From Colocasia esculenta (lineage: Eukaryota; Streptophyta; Magnoliopsida; Alismatales; Araceae): DNA of 64,000 bases. Positions 32,615 through 45,369 of the stretch are shown in pieces. Under the pieces are notes generated by a model. That model was given only the letters and a program-made list of their open reading frames with translations. It did not search any database and was not told the DNA's origin. Within the stretch, counting starts at the first letter, position 1; each line of letters starts with the position of its first letter. Where the stretch lies: assembly GCA_014218235.1 (NCBI GenBank), contig CM024756.1, positions 75,142,152 to 75,206,151 of the forward strand. The letters run 5' to 3'. Both the position numbers and the translations under genes were made by a program.

Positions 32615-35456
32615 TGTCATGCCCCGACGCGGAATATCGAAGCGTGAAGGCAGTTGCAAGAAAAAGGTATAGAGCGAATACTAGACATCAAACCATTGCA
32701 CATTGAATATACTAAAGCAAATCTTCTCATTATAACTTTTCAAATGTCTAGTTACAAACAATAATATCAGAGCCATTCTATGGGGCCCAATTACATTGCA
32801 ATAAAAGGAAATAACTACTTACAACTCTAAGATAACATAATGACTCGAGGGTACTCCTGGCTTCACTCTTGGTCATTCCCTTCCTCGTGAGTGTATGTGT
32901 CATCCTCGGTCTCACTTGAGAACACAACATCAAATAACTAGGGTGAGCATAAACGCCTAGTAGGACTTAAATCTCAGGCTCAAGCAGGCTTTAAATAATT
33001 AACCATTTAATGGCAGAGTATCTAAGATAGCAGGTACAAGAGAGTCAAATATAGCAAGAGATAGCACAACAGGTAACAGGATAGCACAATAGCACGAGAT
33101 CGAGTATAGTTTCCAAAAATAGTACAAGTATCGAGTATAGCACGAATAGCAGGATGGCCATAGCACAACTAGCACAAGTATAATAATAGCACGACAAGTA
33201 TAGCATTTGTTTGTCATTCTAGACATCGAGAGAGTATAGCACATTTTGTGTTTTGATTGTCATATAGATAGTCGAGATAGATAGCGCTTGAGTGTAATGC
33301 CAAACACTCTTGTCATTTAACTCCCATGGGCACTAGCACTTTCGGGCGCACATCCCAGGACCAATCGGGCCCTTTATATATTACCAGTCATTGGTTATAT
33401 TATATCTATAGACAATCAGTCAATGGCCAATATAGAGTACCAAGAATAGTTAAGAGCACTAGATGAATAGACGAGATAGTAGAGAGAACGTGAATAGATG
33501 AGCGAGTAGAGTATAGATGAGAGCTTAGGGTACATCACGTAAAACAACGAGTAACAGGCGATAGTAACAGTTGCACAACACGCGCACGTCGTATTGGTAG
33601 TCAGGTGGAATTCACGATCTTCCCGCTGGCCATGTTATGCACAAGTCCAGAGGTCCGACGTGATTCAAGTAAGAGCGAACTTCTAATAGCCGTTTGGATC
33701 ATATCGATCCCTAAAGGTGTAATGGATGTTAGGGTACAACCAGCTCGTCGACCATGTGGGAATCCATGATCAGAGGAGACTTACGGAGGCCTTGTGTAGG
33801 GGTTCACTATTCGGCTAAAGGAATCTGACGGAGAGTTCACCACAAGCCAAGTAAAGTGTGTATATAAAAACAAGTGCTCGACATTCTAGAGGAATTCTAG
33901 AACATGGAGTGTCGATATCGGTATATAAACAACGCAAGAAACGAATACAAGTCCTTTAAAATAGGGCAATTAATATAATTTATTGCAATAAATTACCAGA
34001 TACATTATGAGATATTTTATGCCAGATTTCAGACATATATGTATGGTTCATTTGTGTGCATGTGTAAGAGAAATCATAGATAGAAAAGAAGTCGTGAATA
34101 TGTATTTTAAAGCATTCAATATAGCTCCATTTTAAAACAGGTGTTTTTACTGCGTGTATTACTGTTAACGCGACGTAGGCAGTAAGGGTCGCGACAGGGT
34201 CAGGGCAGACCGCGACAGGGCCTGAAAGGGTTGCGACAGGGCTGCTAGGACAGAAGGCCAGAACGCGATGTAGGGTACTGTCATTTTTAGATGCGATGAG
34301 GAAAGCGTCGCAATGGGCTTGAGAACGCGACCTATCGGGCCATCGCGTTCTCAGGTCCATGGCCTGTTTCTGACCGAGTTCTGCTCTGTCTTGGATTGCG
34401 GTCTAGAAATATCAGATTTTGATACAGGGTCGTTCGAAAATCATAACTAATTGTATACACGATGAAAAATCATGAAACCAGTGGCAAATGAAACTAGACA
34501 TGCGAGAGTACTTCTAGTAAATAGGAATTAGAGAAGAGCATGGTTTGAGCATGAACAATAATGAGTAACATAGAACATGATATAGAGATCAATATTGATT
34601 TAATTCGAGCAACATGCTTAACAAAAATTAGGGCTTTTAGGGCAAAAGATCCCTAACAACATGAGGTGTCTACAGTAAAAATTTTGTAGCATGGGATCAA
34701 GTGTACATTGAGATATGATTCCAACATGATGACACAGGTTATCATGTTTGCAGAACTTCTAAAATCAAGAACAAAAGATTGGCTCGATGAAAATTATGAA
34801 ACAAGAGGGTTTGTTCCTGGTGATTGGAACTACCTATAGATGGATTTGATTTAGTTTTGCTTGTGAGAATGCCTACCTTTGACTCGATTTGTCTTTTAGG
34901 GTTAAAATCTCCAAGAACGAGGAAGAAGCTCCAAGAACTCCTTCTCCCCTGAGATCCTCTCCTCCTTGGCCTCTTCTCCACGTCCAACAACCTTTGGCAA
35001 GAGCTAGGGTCGGCCAAGAGGGTTTAAGAGATGTATTTATGCATGTATGGGTTCCTATTCCTACTTCTATTCTAATTGCTCTTTAATTACGAGATTTCCT
35101 AACTCCAACCTTCCTTTCTTGCTTTCCAACCTCTATTTAGGTTAGGATGGATCTAAATTCGTGCTAAATCATAAGGGTAGGCTTAGGAATCCAATTCCAA
35201 CTCTTATTGCCTCTTTTAATGCTTAAAGAGTCCTTTTCTATTTAGGAGACTCCGAATTTAGGGTATTTTCTTTTTATTTACTATTTGTAAATTCATATTT
35301 TGACCCAATAAGTTCTAGAGGATCCATTAAGCAAAAGCCCATTACTCTTTTCATTTAATGGGTTTTATTTAATGCTCTTTTCATTGAATATCCCTTTAGC
35401 TGAGTTTTTAATTTATTATTTAAATTTTTATTTTTCTCAAAATTCAGGTTGCTACA
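32615..35456 (-). repeat. LTR of the gag-only element family, copy C
   Basis: On the minus strand TGTAGCAACCTGAATTTTGAG...GGGGCATGACA, 2842 bp. It matches the LTRs at 56733 and 61742 (start TGTAGCAACC, the ATTCTAGAACAT...GTCGATATCGG block near 33890, the cgcgac-rich block at 34150-34370, ACTTACGGAGG at 33780). It is shorter and clearly diverged. One side joins Sire pol, the other Tat pol. No matching target duplication (CTCAT versus AGTAG), no adjacent primer site and no internal region, so it is a solo LTR or a recombinant. Confidence 0.8.
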
Positions 35457-38400
35457 AGTAGAGTGGATTGGGTTCTAGTAGTTGTAGTGAGAGTCTAGGT
35501 CAGGGTAGCAACAAGCTAGGGGTAGTATCCAAGAAGAAGTCCAAGGATAAGAGGATTCCACACCGATTTCTTGCTGATCTAGCCCAAAGATGCAAGGCTT
35601 GGTCTAGCAGTTCCTAATTCATTGAGGAGCTTTACACTTGCCGGATATAAAGTATGAGCAGTCGTTGTGTTTCATTGATGATGGGTTCAGAGTCTATGAG
35701 ATAATGGATGATGACCACCCAATTGAGGAAGGTGACGAATAGTTTGAGGATGAGGCTGACGTGTTCGCGCAAGCGGAGTCAAAAGATGTGATGAACCGTC
35801 AGTTGCCGTGGAAGAAACCACCAGGAAATCAACTTGGGAACTGAGGAAAACCCTAGGACCGTCCTCATAAGCAGTAATTTATAATAACCAGCTAAAGAGG
35901 AGGCAATCACTGAGGTTCTTAAAGAATATAAGGACACATTTGCTTGGAGCTATGAGGACATGACAGGCTTGGACACCACGCTTGTGGAACATCACCTTAC
36001 ACTTAAGCCGGGGTCCATTGCTATTAAGCAGCGGTTGAGGCATTTCCACCCACAAATGGCTTTGAAAATGAAAGATGAGGTCGACAAGCTCCACAAAGCC
36101 AAATTTATTAGAGTCGTACTTTATCCGAATTAGGTGGCGAACATTGTTCCCGTCATGAAGAAGGACAGAAGAGTAAGGATTTGCATTGACTTTCGAGACC
36201 TAACCACGTGTTTCCTAAAGATGATTTCCCATGCCTCACCTCGACGTGCTCATAGACAACATGGTCGGGTTGAAACCCTCTCCTTCATGGATGGCTTCTT
36301 AGGGTACAATCAAATCAAGTTGGCTGAGGAAGACCAGGAGAAGACTTCGTTCACTACATCGTGGGGAACATACTGTTATGTGGTCATGCCATTTGGACTC
36401 AAGAATGCTGGAGCTACTTATGAAAGAGCTATGATGGCTATCTTTCATAACATGATTCACATTTATATTGAGGTGTACGCAGATGACCTGGTGATAGAAT
36501 CAAGAACAATGGCTAAGCATCCTAGGGTTCCAACTAAGGTCCTTCAAAGATCAGGGAGTATCAGTTGAAAATGAAACCCAGGAGTATGTATTTGGTGTAT
36601 CATCGGTAAACTTCTAGGGTTCATTGTGAGCAAGAGGGCTATTGAAATTGATCCCAATAAGGAGAAGGCAATCAGAGAAATGCCCCCTCCCAAGATTTGA
36701 AGGATGTTCGAGATTTAATCGGGAGGTTGCAATTTATTCGCCGGTTCATCACCCAACACTCGCAGAGGTGTAGACCCTTTTACGACCTCACCAAGACGGG
36801 AGTCGAATTTCATTGGGACGGAAAGTGTCAGGCGGCTTTTGACGGATTGAAAGAGTATTTGACTAATCCCCCTGTCCTGAGGCCGCCAACTCCAGGCAAA
36901 CCACTTATTCTTTATGTATAAGTCCTGGAAGACTCTATAGGAGCTGTCCTTGCACAAGTGGATGAAGAGGCAAGGAGAGGGCAGCATACTAATTGTCTAA
37001 GCTCCTCAACCCTTGCGAGCAAAGGTACACGGCAATGGAGAAAACATGTGCCGCTCTCGTATGGGTAGTGCAGAAATTAAAGCACTACTTTCTTGGTCAT
37101 GAAGTCCACCTTATCGCCCGCATGACTCCTATCAAATTCCTCCTCGAAAAATCTGTCCTTACTAATAGGCTAGCACGTTGGTAAAGCTTTCTCTCCCAGT
37201 TTGATATCATCTACATTCAGCAAAATCCATCAAAGGCTATGCTACAACAGAACATCTCGCTCATCACCCTATTCCACAATTTGATCTTGTTGTTTGGAGT
37301 TTCCAGATGAGGAATTAATGTCCCTTAGCAAATCTAATCCTATGTGGATATTATATTTTGATGGAGCCCTAAATTCTCATGGAAAGGGTATCGGATTGCT
37401 CTACTATCATTTGAGGGTGTCACCATTCCACAAGCTTATCAGCAGGCATTCCCTGCCACCAATAATATAGCTGATATGAAGCCTGCTGGCTGACCTAGAG
37501 CTCGCCCATTTCTATGGTGTCACCCATCTGCGCATTATAAGTGATAGTCAACTGGTTCTACGCCAAGTTCTCACCAATACCACACTCGAGATCCTATGCT
37601 CAAGCCATACTAAGAACTTGCCTCAGCCTATGCCAAGCTATTCTCTACGCTCATTTTTATCCATGTACCTCGTCATCAGAATCTTCCAGCATATGCTCTT
37701 CCCACTATCACTTCAACTCTCAACATGTGTTACCCTGGGGATTTGAAGCATCCAGATTGCACGCCGTCATATCCCCAGCTATTCAAGACCCTGTCTTTCT
37801 ATGGATCAAGGAAGAGGTGTTGATAAGGAAGAGAGGAAGAGCAAAAATGGGATCATGTTATTGGAGTTAGAAGAGGAATTGGATGACGAAAAGAAACCAT
37901 GGTATTTTGAGATAGCAAGGTATTGTAGGAATTAGACATACCCTGAGGAAGCCACAAGTGATGAGAAGAAAGCAATAAGGAGACTGTCCCAGAAGTATAC
38001 GTTGGATGGAAACACTCTCTACAGAAGGGGACTCACCAGAGTTTTGCTTAGATGATTAGATGATGATGAAGTGTTGAAGGTTGTTGAGGTGGCACATTCT
38101 GGTGTGTGTGGTGGCCATGTGAATAGCCAAATGCTTGTCAAGAAGATTCTCAGGCAAGGCTTTTACTGGCCTACTCTAGAGAGGACTGTTCCATCTTTGT
38201 CCATCGGTGTGTTAAGTGCCAACTGCACACTGACAAATCCTTTCTCCATCCTCTACACACCACCCAATCCTCCCCATAGCTTTCGCTATGTGGGCTATCG
38301 ACATCATTGGTCCCCTTGGTGATTCAAACTCCGAAAATAAATCAAAGTTATACATCCTCACTACAACGGAGTATTTCACCAAGTGGGCGGAAGCTGAAGC

Positions 38401-39130
38401 ATATGCGGAAGGCAAGGCAACAACCGTGTGCAAATTCATCAAAAGAAATCATCACCATTCGGCATCCCAAGTACCATCATCACCGACAATGGACCACAAT
38501 TTATGTCTCAGGAGCTTCGTGACCTCTGCAACGGTATAAAATTGCATTGCACCATTCATCTCCATACTATCCACAAGGCAATGGCCAAGTAGAGGCCACA
38601 AACAAAACCTTAATTAAAATCATCAAGAAAACCTATGAGGCTAACAAGTTCTCAGATTGGCCAGAAAGCTTGTAAAAGCTCTATGGGCCTACCGCACTTC
38701 AATCTATACTCCCACACGGCAGACACTGTTCGCCGTCACTTATGGAATGGAGGCTGTAGTACCATACGAGATTCATTCCCTCACTAAGGCTTCAAGTTGA
38801 CAAGGACTTGTCAATCAATGAGTAGCATGAATGACTCCTAGCACAACTGGAACTCTTGGATGAAAAGCGGCTGGTCGCAGCAGAACAACACAAATCATAT
38901 CAGAATAGGCTCACACGTTTTTACCAAAAGAAGGTAATTGAGAGAAAGTTTAAAGTTGGTGAAATTGTAATCAAGAGAATCTTCGTAAAACTAGTGGTCC
39001 CCAACTAAGCTCAACAAAACTGGGAAGGGTCGTACGTATTAAAGAGGCATATCCAGGCAACGGTCTTTATCTCAGAAATACTACCGCTAGATAGGTGTTT
39101 GGATTTACATGGTACATGGACCCTAAATTG
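35457..39130 (+). pseudogene. Tat/Ogre-type gypsy pol
   Basis: Five-prime truncated pol. The pre-RT region has EVLKEYKDTFAWSYEDMTGL near 35910. RT follows with VANIVPVMKKDRRVRICIDF near 36133, the LSFMDGFLGYNQIKLAEED stretch near 36280, VVMPFGLKNAGATYERAM near 36380 and an intact YADD at 36476. RNase H reads RYTAMEKTCAALVWVVQKLK near 37020. A second, archaeal-type RNase H follows (WILYFDGALNSHGKG near 37340, THLRIISDSQLVLRQVL near 37525), diagnostic of the Tat lineage. Integrase covers the zinc region near 38090-38230, AIDIIGPLGDS near 38290 and EYFTKWAEAEAYAEG near 38370. Multiple shifts and stops. It shares its LTR family with copy A. Confidence 0.88.
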
Positions 39131-40400
39131 AAAAGTTGTCATTTCTAATTCATTTCATATTCTTGGTGGGTTAACCTGAGGTGTCGACACTCACACACAC
39201 TACACGCCTACCCTCGAAAGCTAGAAGCACAAAATCTAAGGGAGATCAATGCCTAACCAAGAGTCTAGGACATTACCCTTTCTTTCCACTCGGTCCACCA
39301 ATAGAAAGGGGAACCCAAGGGATCGACCTTTAAATATGTCCAAAGCTTAAATGGGTAGAGGTCAAGGCCCATAAGGGAAAAAGAAAGAAAACAATGCAAA
39401 TCAAAGCAAAAGAGCCAAACATGGCAAACCCAAACAAAAAGCACGTTAAGAGCGGCAAAGTCCCCCGCAGAGATCCAAATGGACCTGGTTGTAAGCGTGC
39501 CGAAACCCTAAAGCCAAAAGACTAAACCCTATTTGAGTGTAGGACAGAGAATGAGTGTCTCTCTGGTTACCAAACTATTGGCAGACTTCCTAAATATCAT
39601 CTTCCCTTCACCCATATGGGCTTGTTCATGGCAAGGGAACGATCAACTGAAGAGGACGTCGCTAAAAGCCACCTTGGGTGAAGGCACCACTTAAGCACGT
39701 CCACCTATGTTTTAACACCCTAAGGATTATTAATGAACTCTTAATGATGGCTGAGTAATTGAAGAGTCCAAGTACCACGACTTTCCAATTAGGGCGGATT
39801 CTCTTCATTCTGCACATCTTTTTAGAGGGACTATGTCCGTTGCGGCGCATATTTTACTAAACCCAAACAAATCACATATTTACAAAACCCAAACAAAATT
39901 GAATATTTTCAAACAAAAAAGAAGAATATTTTCAAACCACAAAAAATTGAATACTTTCAAAACCACAAATTGTTTTCGAATATTTTCAAACCAAAGAAAT
40001 TGAAAACCACAAAAAAAATATTATCAAAATCACAAAAAATTTGAATACTCTCAAAACCAAAAAAAAATGAACATGTCAAAATCCAAAAAAGAAATTAAAT
40101 ATGTTGAAAACATAAATAAAAAAATCATCCTCCAGTTGTTTGGATGCATCAAATGCATGGTGACATTTATTTCCTGTTAGCATGTGGCATTTTAAATTGT
40201 TGTTCCTTTACATCCACCTTGCTTAATAAAGGCTCAGCCCCTTGACAAGATCATGAAGCCTAGTTTGCTTAATGTGCAAGGGGTTGAGTCAGAACATATA
40301 TTATAACTTGTTTGTTTAAGTGTTTTTTAGGCAAGATAGAAAGGAGAAGGCAAAGAACACATGCTATATACATCATGACCAAAAGGGGGGCCAATCCCAA
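39131..40400 (+). other. Post-pol region with A-rich degenerate repeats
   Basis: Noncoding. 39850-40120 carries about nine degenerate ~30-bp units of the type AAAACCACAAAAAATTGAATA/TTTTCAAA. Repeats between pol and the 3' LTR are common in Ogre-like elements. Nothing else was recognised. Confidence 0.6.
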
Positions 40401-40659
40401 AAGCACATCATAAAGTACCCCATCGAGTACACATCACATGGGGAAATCAAAAAAAAGGTACATATCATATGGGTGCCTAGCTCTCGCCACCACTCTCGAC
40501 CGATCGAGGGTGTCGGCTGCTCTCCGCCTCGCCAGGGTCTACTGTCGAGTGAGGAGCCGGTGGCCTCATGGACGCAAGGGAGTCGGTCGACCACTAGGCG
40601 GCGCGTCCCTCTTGACATTCCCTCTGGTTCTCAGAGGAAGTCACCAAATAACTAGCAGA

Positions 40660-43467
40660 GTAGGTGCTGGCCTGCCCCTCTCTCACGGCATGCTTGCGGC
40701 CGTGCCGGTACCGGTCCTCCGCCTCGCGTAACAGGCACTCGGAGATGCCCAAGCTAGTGCACGCGTTGAGGACCTGCTGGGAGAGATGCTCAGCTCCTCG
40801 GCCCACCGGTCGCACTCCTGCCCCTGCTCCATCCGCTCCACCGAGAGTGTCACCCGCAACTACGCAACCTTACGAGGGAGGTCTGTGTTGTGTTGAGAGA
40901 CCTGAGTGCAAAGCTCGGATAGCTGCTGTGTCAACTTAGTCACCTCGGCACCTGCCAATCTCGCCTGGGTGATAGCACTCTGGAGCTCGACAGACTGCAC
41001 ACAAGCAAGCATATGTAAGTATAAAGGAATGCATTTCTTATATTTATCTAATTAATTTACTTACCCGTGCAGTGAGGCCACGCTCTGCTACCTCCGCCCG
41101 AGCTACGATCGACGCCAGCTGCTCCCAGAGATAGGTCACCTCCGGGTCGGGCACCACTCCTGCTAGTAGAGGCACCTGTAGCATCGGTGCGCACTGCGGT
41201 GGCCTGTGTTGCACGCTGCACCATTGAAAATTAGGTCAGCGCATGGTAAGGTAAATAAAGCAAAGGTATGATATTTTTTTGAACTTACGAAAGTCGCTAG
41301 GGCCTCACATGCCTCTTCCAGTTGGGCCTCAGTACCCGCCAACTAGGCCCACAGGTGTCGATCAGGCCATCACGAGCATCCTGCACATGCACACATTTAT
41401 TAGACTATCATGCATATCACAATGAACAAGTCAAGGTTTAGAAGTGCATACCCTAGCCGGCCTCATCAAGTCGTGGTCCCCGTACACCTCCTGGTACCAC
41501 TGGAGGTAGGCGAAGCTGTCTGCGGTGTCGGACTCCACCGGGTACCCTCCACCGTCCAATCCGTGTACTGGTTGGGGAAGCACAGGCGCCAATCCACCCG
41601 CTTCGCCTTCCCCCTCGTCATCCTTCCAATACCCCTCGGCTCCACCTTGTCGAACCACACCTGGTGCAGCCCTCGTGTCCTCATGGAGAGCCGTAAGCGG
41701 AGTGGCTCAATCTCGTTTAGGCACTGGACCACAGGTCCCGCCCAAAATGAGGTTGGCCGCTCTCCACCCACGGCTGGCCATCGTTGGTCATACCCACATA
41801 GGGATACCACACAACTTGCACTCATGCATCAGTCACATCATATATTGCATTATATTAAATGTATGAAAGAAGAGAAGAGGAACAATACATACCAGGAGGG
41901 CCGGGAAGTCCCGGATGTCGCGACGAAGGGTGTCGAGCTGCAAACTGAAACAGGCTGTCATCACCACTGGCAGCCACCTCCATGCTAGGGGTAGTGCGTC
42001 GGGCAGCACCTCCATGGCCCTCCCCAAGGGAACATAATAATGGCTCGAAACCTGCATGCATGCACATATTGATTAGTTTGACTAACAATTTTTTTAAGTG
42101 TAGGTAAATTAAGAAAGCAAAAGACAAAGTGCACCTGGAGGAAAGGGGCGAATCTGCCCACTGTGGTCTCACGGTCGGTGCCGCTGGAGTGATCTGCAAA
42201 TGTGTGGGCGAGGAATGCAATGCCCCACGCTTACTGCCCCACTCAATCTAGATCTACTAGAATCTCCAAGAATAGGCAATGGATGTTGTCCCCCTTAGTC
42301 TCCAACAACATCTTGCCCAAAAATAATATGAGGAACCTCCTCAGGTCCCGGTCCACCCTCTCCTCATCCTCAGGGTACTGGCTGTACACCGCCCTGGCCA
42401 GCCCCGCTACACGCTGCACAAACTCCTTTAGCGACTCCTCACTGGTCTGCCTAACCCCGCGCAGACCCAAACTCTCTAAAAGCTCCACTCGGTCAACCAT
42501 CCTAAGGTCACCGATGTCGTCCTCTCCTACCCGCTCCAGCCTCAGTAGGTCTTGTGCAAACTCTGTGTTGTCGGTGTATGTAATGCCCGTCACCGCCTCA
42601 CAGTCCACTCGGAGGCCGGTGATCTTCGCCACGTTCTCTAAGGACGGCACCATATGTCCCCAGGGCATCAAGAATGCCCTGCTCACTCTGTCCCAGTGCT
42701 CCCTCAGCACCTGTACCAGGGCACTATCAACATAGAAGGGCTCGATCTCAAAGATCGGCCCGAATCCCATCCCTCGGACTCTCTCCCTCTGGAGGTCTAG
42801 GAGCCCCTGGTACGTCGCTATCACTAGCGGCCATTGAATCCTCGGCCTCATAACTCCCTGCACATCAAAAAGGGCACACTCAAGTTAGCACAAGTCAAAC
42901 ACTTATAATGATAAAAACTATGTAGAAAAAAGGCCCAATTTCAAGTTCTTGGGCAGTCCTTTGTATCGCGACCAACACAGTGGTCGTACTTCTGTTTGAA
43001 TCGCGACCGTTTTGTTGCTCGCAGTTTGTTTTGAAATACGATGGCCAAAGCCATCGCGACTCAATTCCTTGAACCGTGATGACTGGTGTCGTTGTGATTC
43101 ACCCTCTCACTGTCTCCAACTTGATGGCCTTCATCTCCCCCTCACCCCGATGCAAAACCATGAGTTTAAGGTTCTGGGATACTTACCGTATCGCCACAAG
43201 GTGGTGCGTCACGGCTGCATCATCCTCTCGGCACTGTCGCTTCTTCTTCCTCCACCTCCGTGCTGCCATGGGAACCTCCTCCTCCATTGTCACTAGTGTA
43301 GCCTCCATTGCCAAAAACTCCTCCACCATCATCCTCGCTTGTGTATTTGGGGTTTCCACCTCACCTTCCTCCGCCATCATCAGTGGCACCGGTGCCACCA
43401 CCTCCTCTTCCGCCGATGTACCCTCCCCATGTCGTCGTTTGGAGGCCAACGCCTTCGTCATTGCCAA
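40660..43467 (-). pseudogene. Antisense plant-mobile-domain (PMD) gene, multi-exon
   Basis: Gene on the strand opposite to the Tat pol. Exon-like blocks with GT-AG edges: 43467-43187, 42857-42135, 42051-41893, 41814-41452, 41380-41289, 41215-41065 and 40994 to ~40660. Exon 2 has the PMD core: FEIEPFYVDSALVQVLREHW, TRAFL-like SRAFLMPWGHMVPSLENVAK and TGLRVDCEAVTG. Later text includes AWGIAFLAHTFADHSSGTDR, NEIEPLRLRLSMRTRGLHQV and a helical tail (LWEQLASIVARAEVAERGL). PMD proteins (MAIN/MAIL family) act in silencing and growth, and the domain is widespread in plant transposons. A stop near 42240, a shift in exon 4 and a stop near 40866 indicate decay. Confidence 0.72.
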
Positions 43468-43867
43468 TAGTCAAGAGAGAGAAAGAGAGAGATGTGAGAA
43501 TGGGAGAACTTGAGAGATGAGGGAGCTAGGAGATGGGAGATCGGAGAAGAGGAGTATGAGAGAAGCAATGATGGAAAAAGGGAGAGCCGACAGGGCTCTC
43601 GAGCGTTTTAAAGCCCTCAGGACTGTTCAAAAATGCGACAGATACAGATGTCGTGAATTTGAAGCGTTCAGTTAAAATGCGACGTAGTCTATCGCCGTGA
43701 TTCAGGAAGTCATCATTGCCCTGCCGCTGAGTTTAAGGTGCAGAATTTTGAATTTTGAAGTATGAATTGGAACGCGACGGGGTAAGTGGTCGCGATTTAA
43801 AGTCATGCGCGACGGTTTAGTTGGCCGTGCATTATGTGGAGAAACGCAACGTTTTTTCTGTTGTGAT

Positions 43868-45118
43868 TCAAAAGCTCACCCGAGGGCCATTTTTTAGGAT
43901 AAAATTTGAGCAGTTTGGATGATACATCACATGAAATAGTGTAGTTTGACCATATGAAGGAGCCAATTTAATTCTTATTGATAATTCAAATTGGCGTTTA
44001 CAAACGGCCACCTTGGGCCAGATTTTTAGGAGCTCCCTTACATTGGTCATCCATTCATCCTCCACCTCCTCCACATGTGGGACCGGCCGCCTGAAAGAGT
44101 AGACCTTCCACAGTGCCTTGATGGTGTCTGCCTCTTCTCTGTCATCGTTGGTCCTGATCTCCGCTCTTGATTGGCGGAAGATGAGATGGCCCCTCGAAGT
44201 TGCGCCGTGGGAGTTCGAGTTGAGAGAGGTAGCGGTGTGGTTGTAAAGTACGAATACAGTCACACATCAATCAGAGCTCCACATTGGGTTCTACACTCAT
44301 CGAAAGGTCCTAGCTAGAAGAGGCGCTAGAGTACAAGTGAATGTGTTACTGGGTATGCTTCTGAAGTGATCACACCAATGTGACCGTGTTTTGAGTTGTG
44401 GTACACGGTTAGCCACACATCCTTCTATGCCAACCAGATTATTCATATGACGGAGCAGACTTTTGGAGAAGATGCGGTACAATCTAGGGACTTCATTGTT
44501 CACATCAAACATGAAGTGTAGGTCAGTACAACAAGTAAATAGCAACATGGAACCATAAGGTGGTCTACCCAAACTCGCCGCCGTAAGTCCGCTGTAGAGG
44601 AAGGCTAGAATGGCCAGTCCCAGTCTCTGTCCCTCCCATATGCCGCACACCGCGCTTAGTTGATCCTCCTCAAGAGTGTTGTCTATTGATGGAAAGAGGA
44701 GTGCACCCGCTAGGCATATGGTAGATCCTCTCATCACTTTCCCCAGTCTCTCGTCATCTCCCACCTTTGGTATCTCTTTCATCGTCCAAACCGCCAATTG
44801 TTGCAAATTTATACCTTTTTCGGTTTGGGCGCTTTGAGCCGCTCTTGCATGCATGAAGCTTTCATGTACCTCGTTACACGAAATACTCCTTGGCATGATC
44901 GCCATATCATCCTCGTCACCTCTTTTCATCCGCTTCAATCATAACAAAATTTCAACTTCTTCCAATAGGATGGTGCTTCAAAGGTTTTGAAGAGGAAGGT
45001 GTGGGTCTGTGGATGCCATAATTCTACAAAAGCCCTCATGGCCACCCAATCAAGGTGAATTTCGTGATATCTCTTGGCATGGACGGCTAGATTTTGGATT
45101 CCCCACCTAGAGAGGATG
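43868..45118 (-). pseudogene. Antisense DUF7745-like extra ORF
   Basis: Read leftward from ~45118: LSRWGIQNLAVHAKRYHEIH, then WVAMRAFVEFWHPQTHTFLF and FKTFEAPSYWKKL. This is the layout of the DUF7745-type extra ORF of Ogre/Tat elements (a helix pair followed by a 'fytf..fe..PTleEye' block). A 213-codon frame (44938-44297) adds GSTICLAGALLFPSIDNTLE and RLGLAILAFLYSGLTAASLG, and then a WCDHF segment. A further frame continues to 43868. There is a stop near 44945. The function is unknown. DUF7745 and PMD may be distantly related, so the identity is tentative. Confidence 0.5.
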
Positions 45119-45310
45119 GTAGTTGGTTATGATGGGATTGGCGGATGGGAGTTTGGGTGATGGCATGGGTGCATGTGCATGGGAGTATGGTGTGATGTGA
45201 TCATGGGTTGATGGGGCATATGGAATGGTTATAATAAATTGGTATGGTATAGGTAGGTTCAACCATAGCATTTGATTTGGAAGAAGAGAAGAAAAGAAAA
45301 AATAGAGAGA

Positions 45311-45333
45311 AGAGAGAGAGAGAGAGAGAGAGA
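45311..45333. repeat. (GA)n microsatellite
   Basis: About 11 GA units within an AT- and purine-rich stretch upstream of the antisense ORF. Confidence 0.95.
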
Positions 45334-45369
45334 ACAGCAAGAAAACATCAAGAATAAGCCAGAACACAC

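Noticed and set aside
41410..41988. 192-codon plus-strand ORF as a gene
   Set aside because: It crosses PMD exons and their intron on the opposite strand and shows no domain; high GC explains its length.
42202..42735. 177-codon plus-strand ORF as a gene
   Set aside because: It is the mirror of the PMD exon on the minus strand, has serine/arginine-rich low-complexity text, and matches no known domain.
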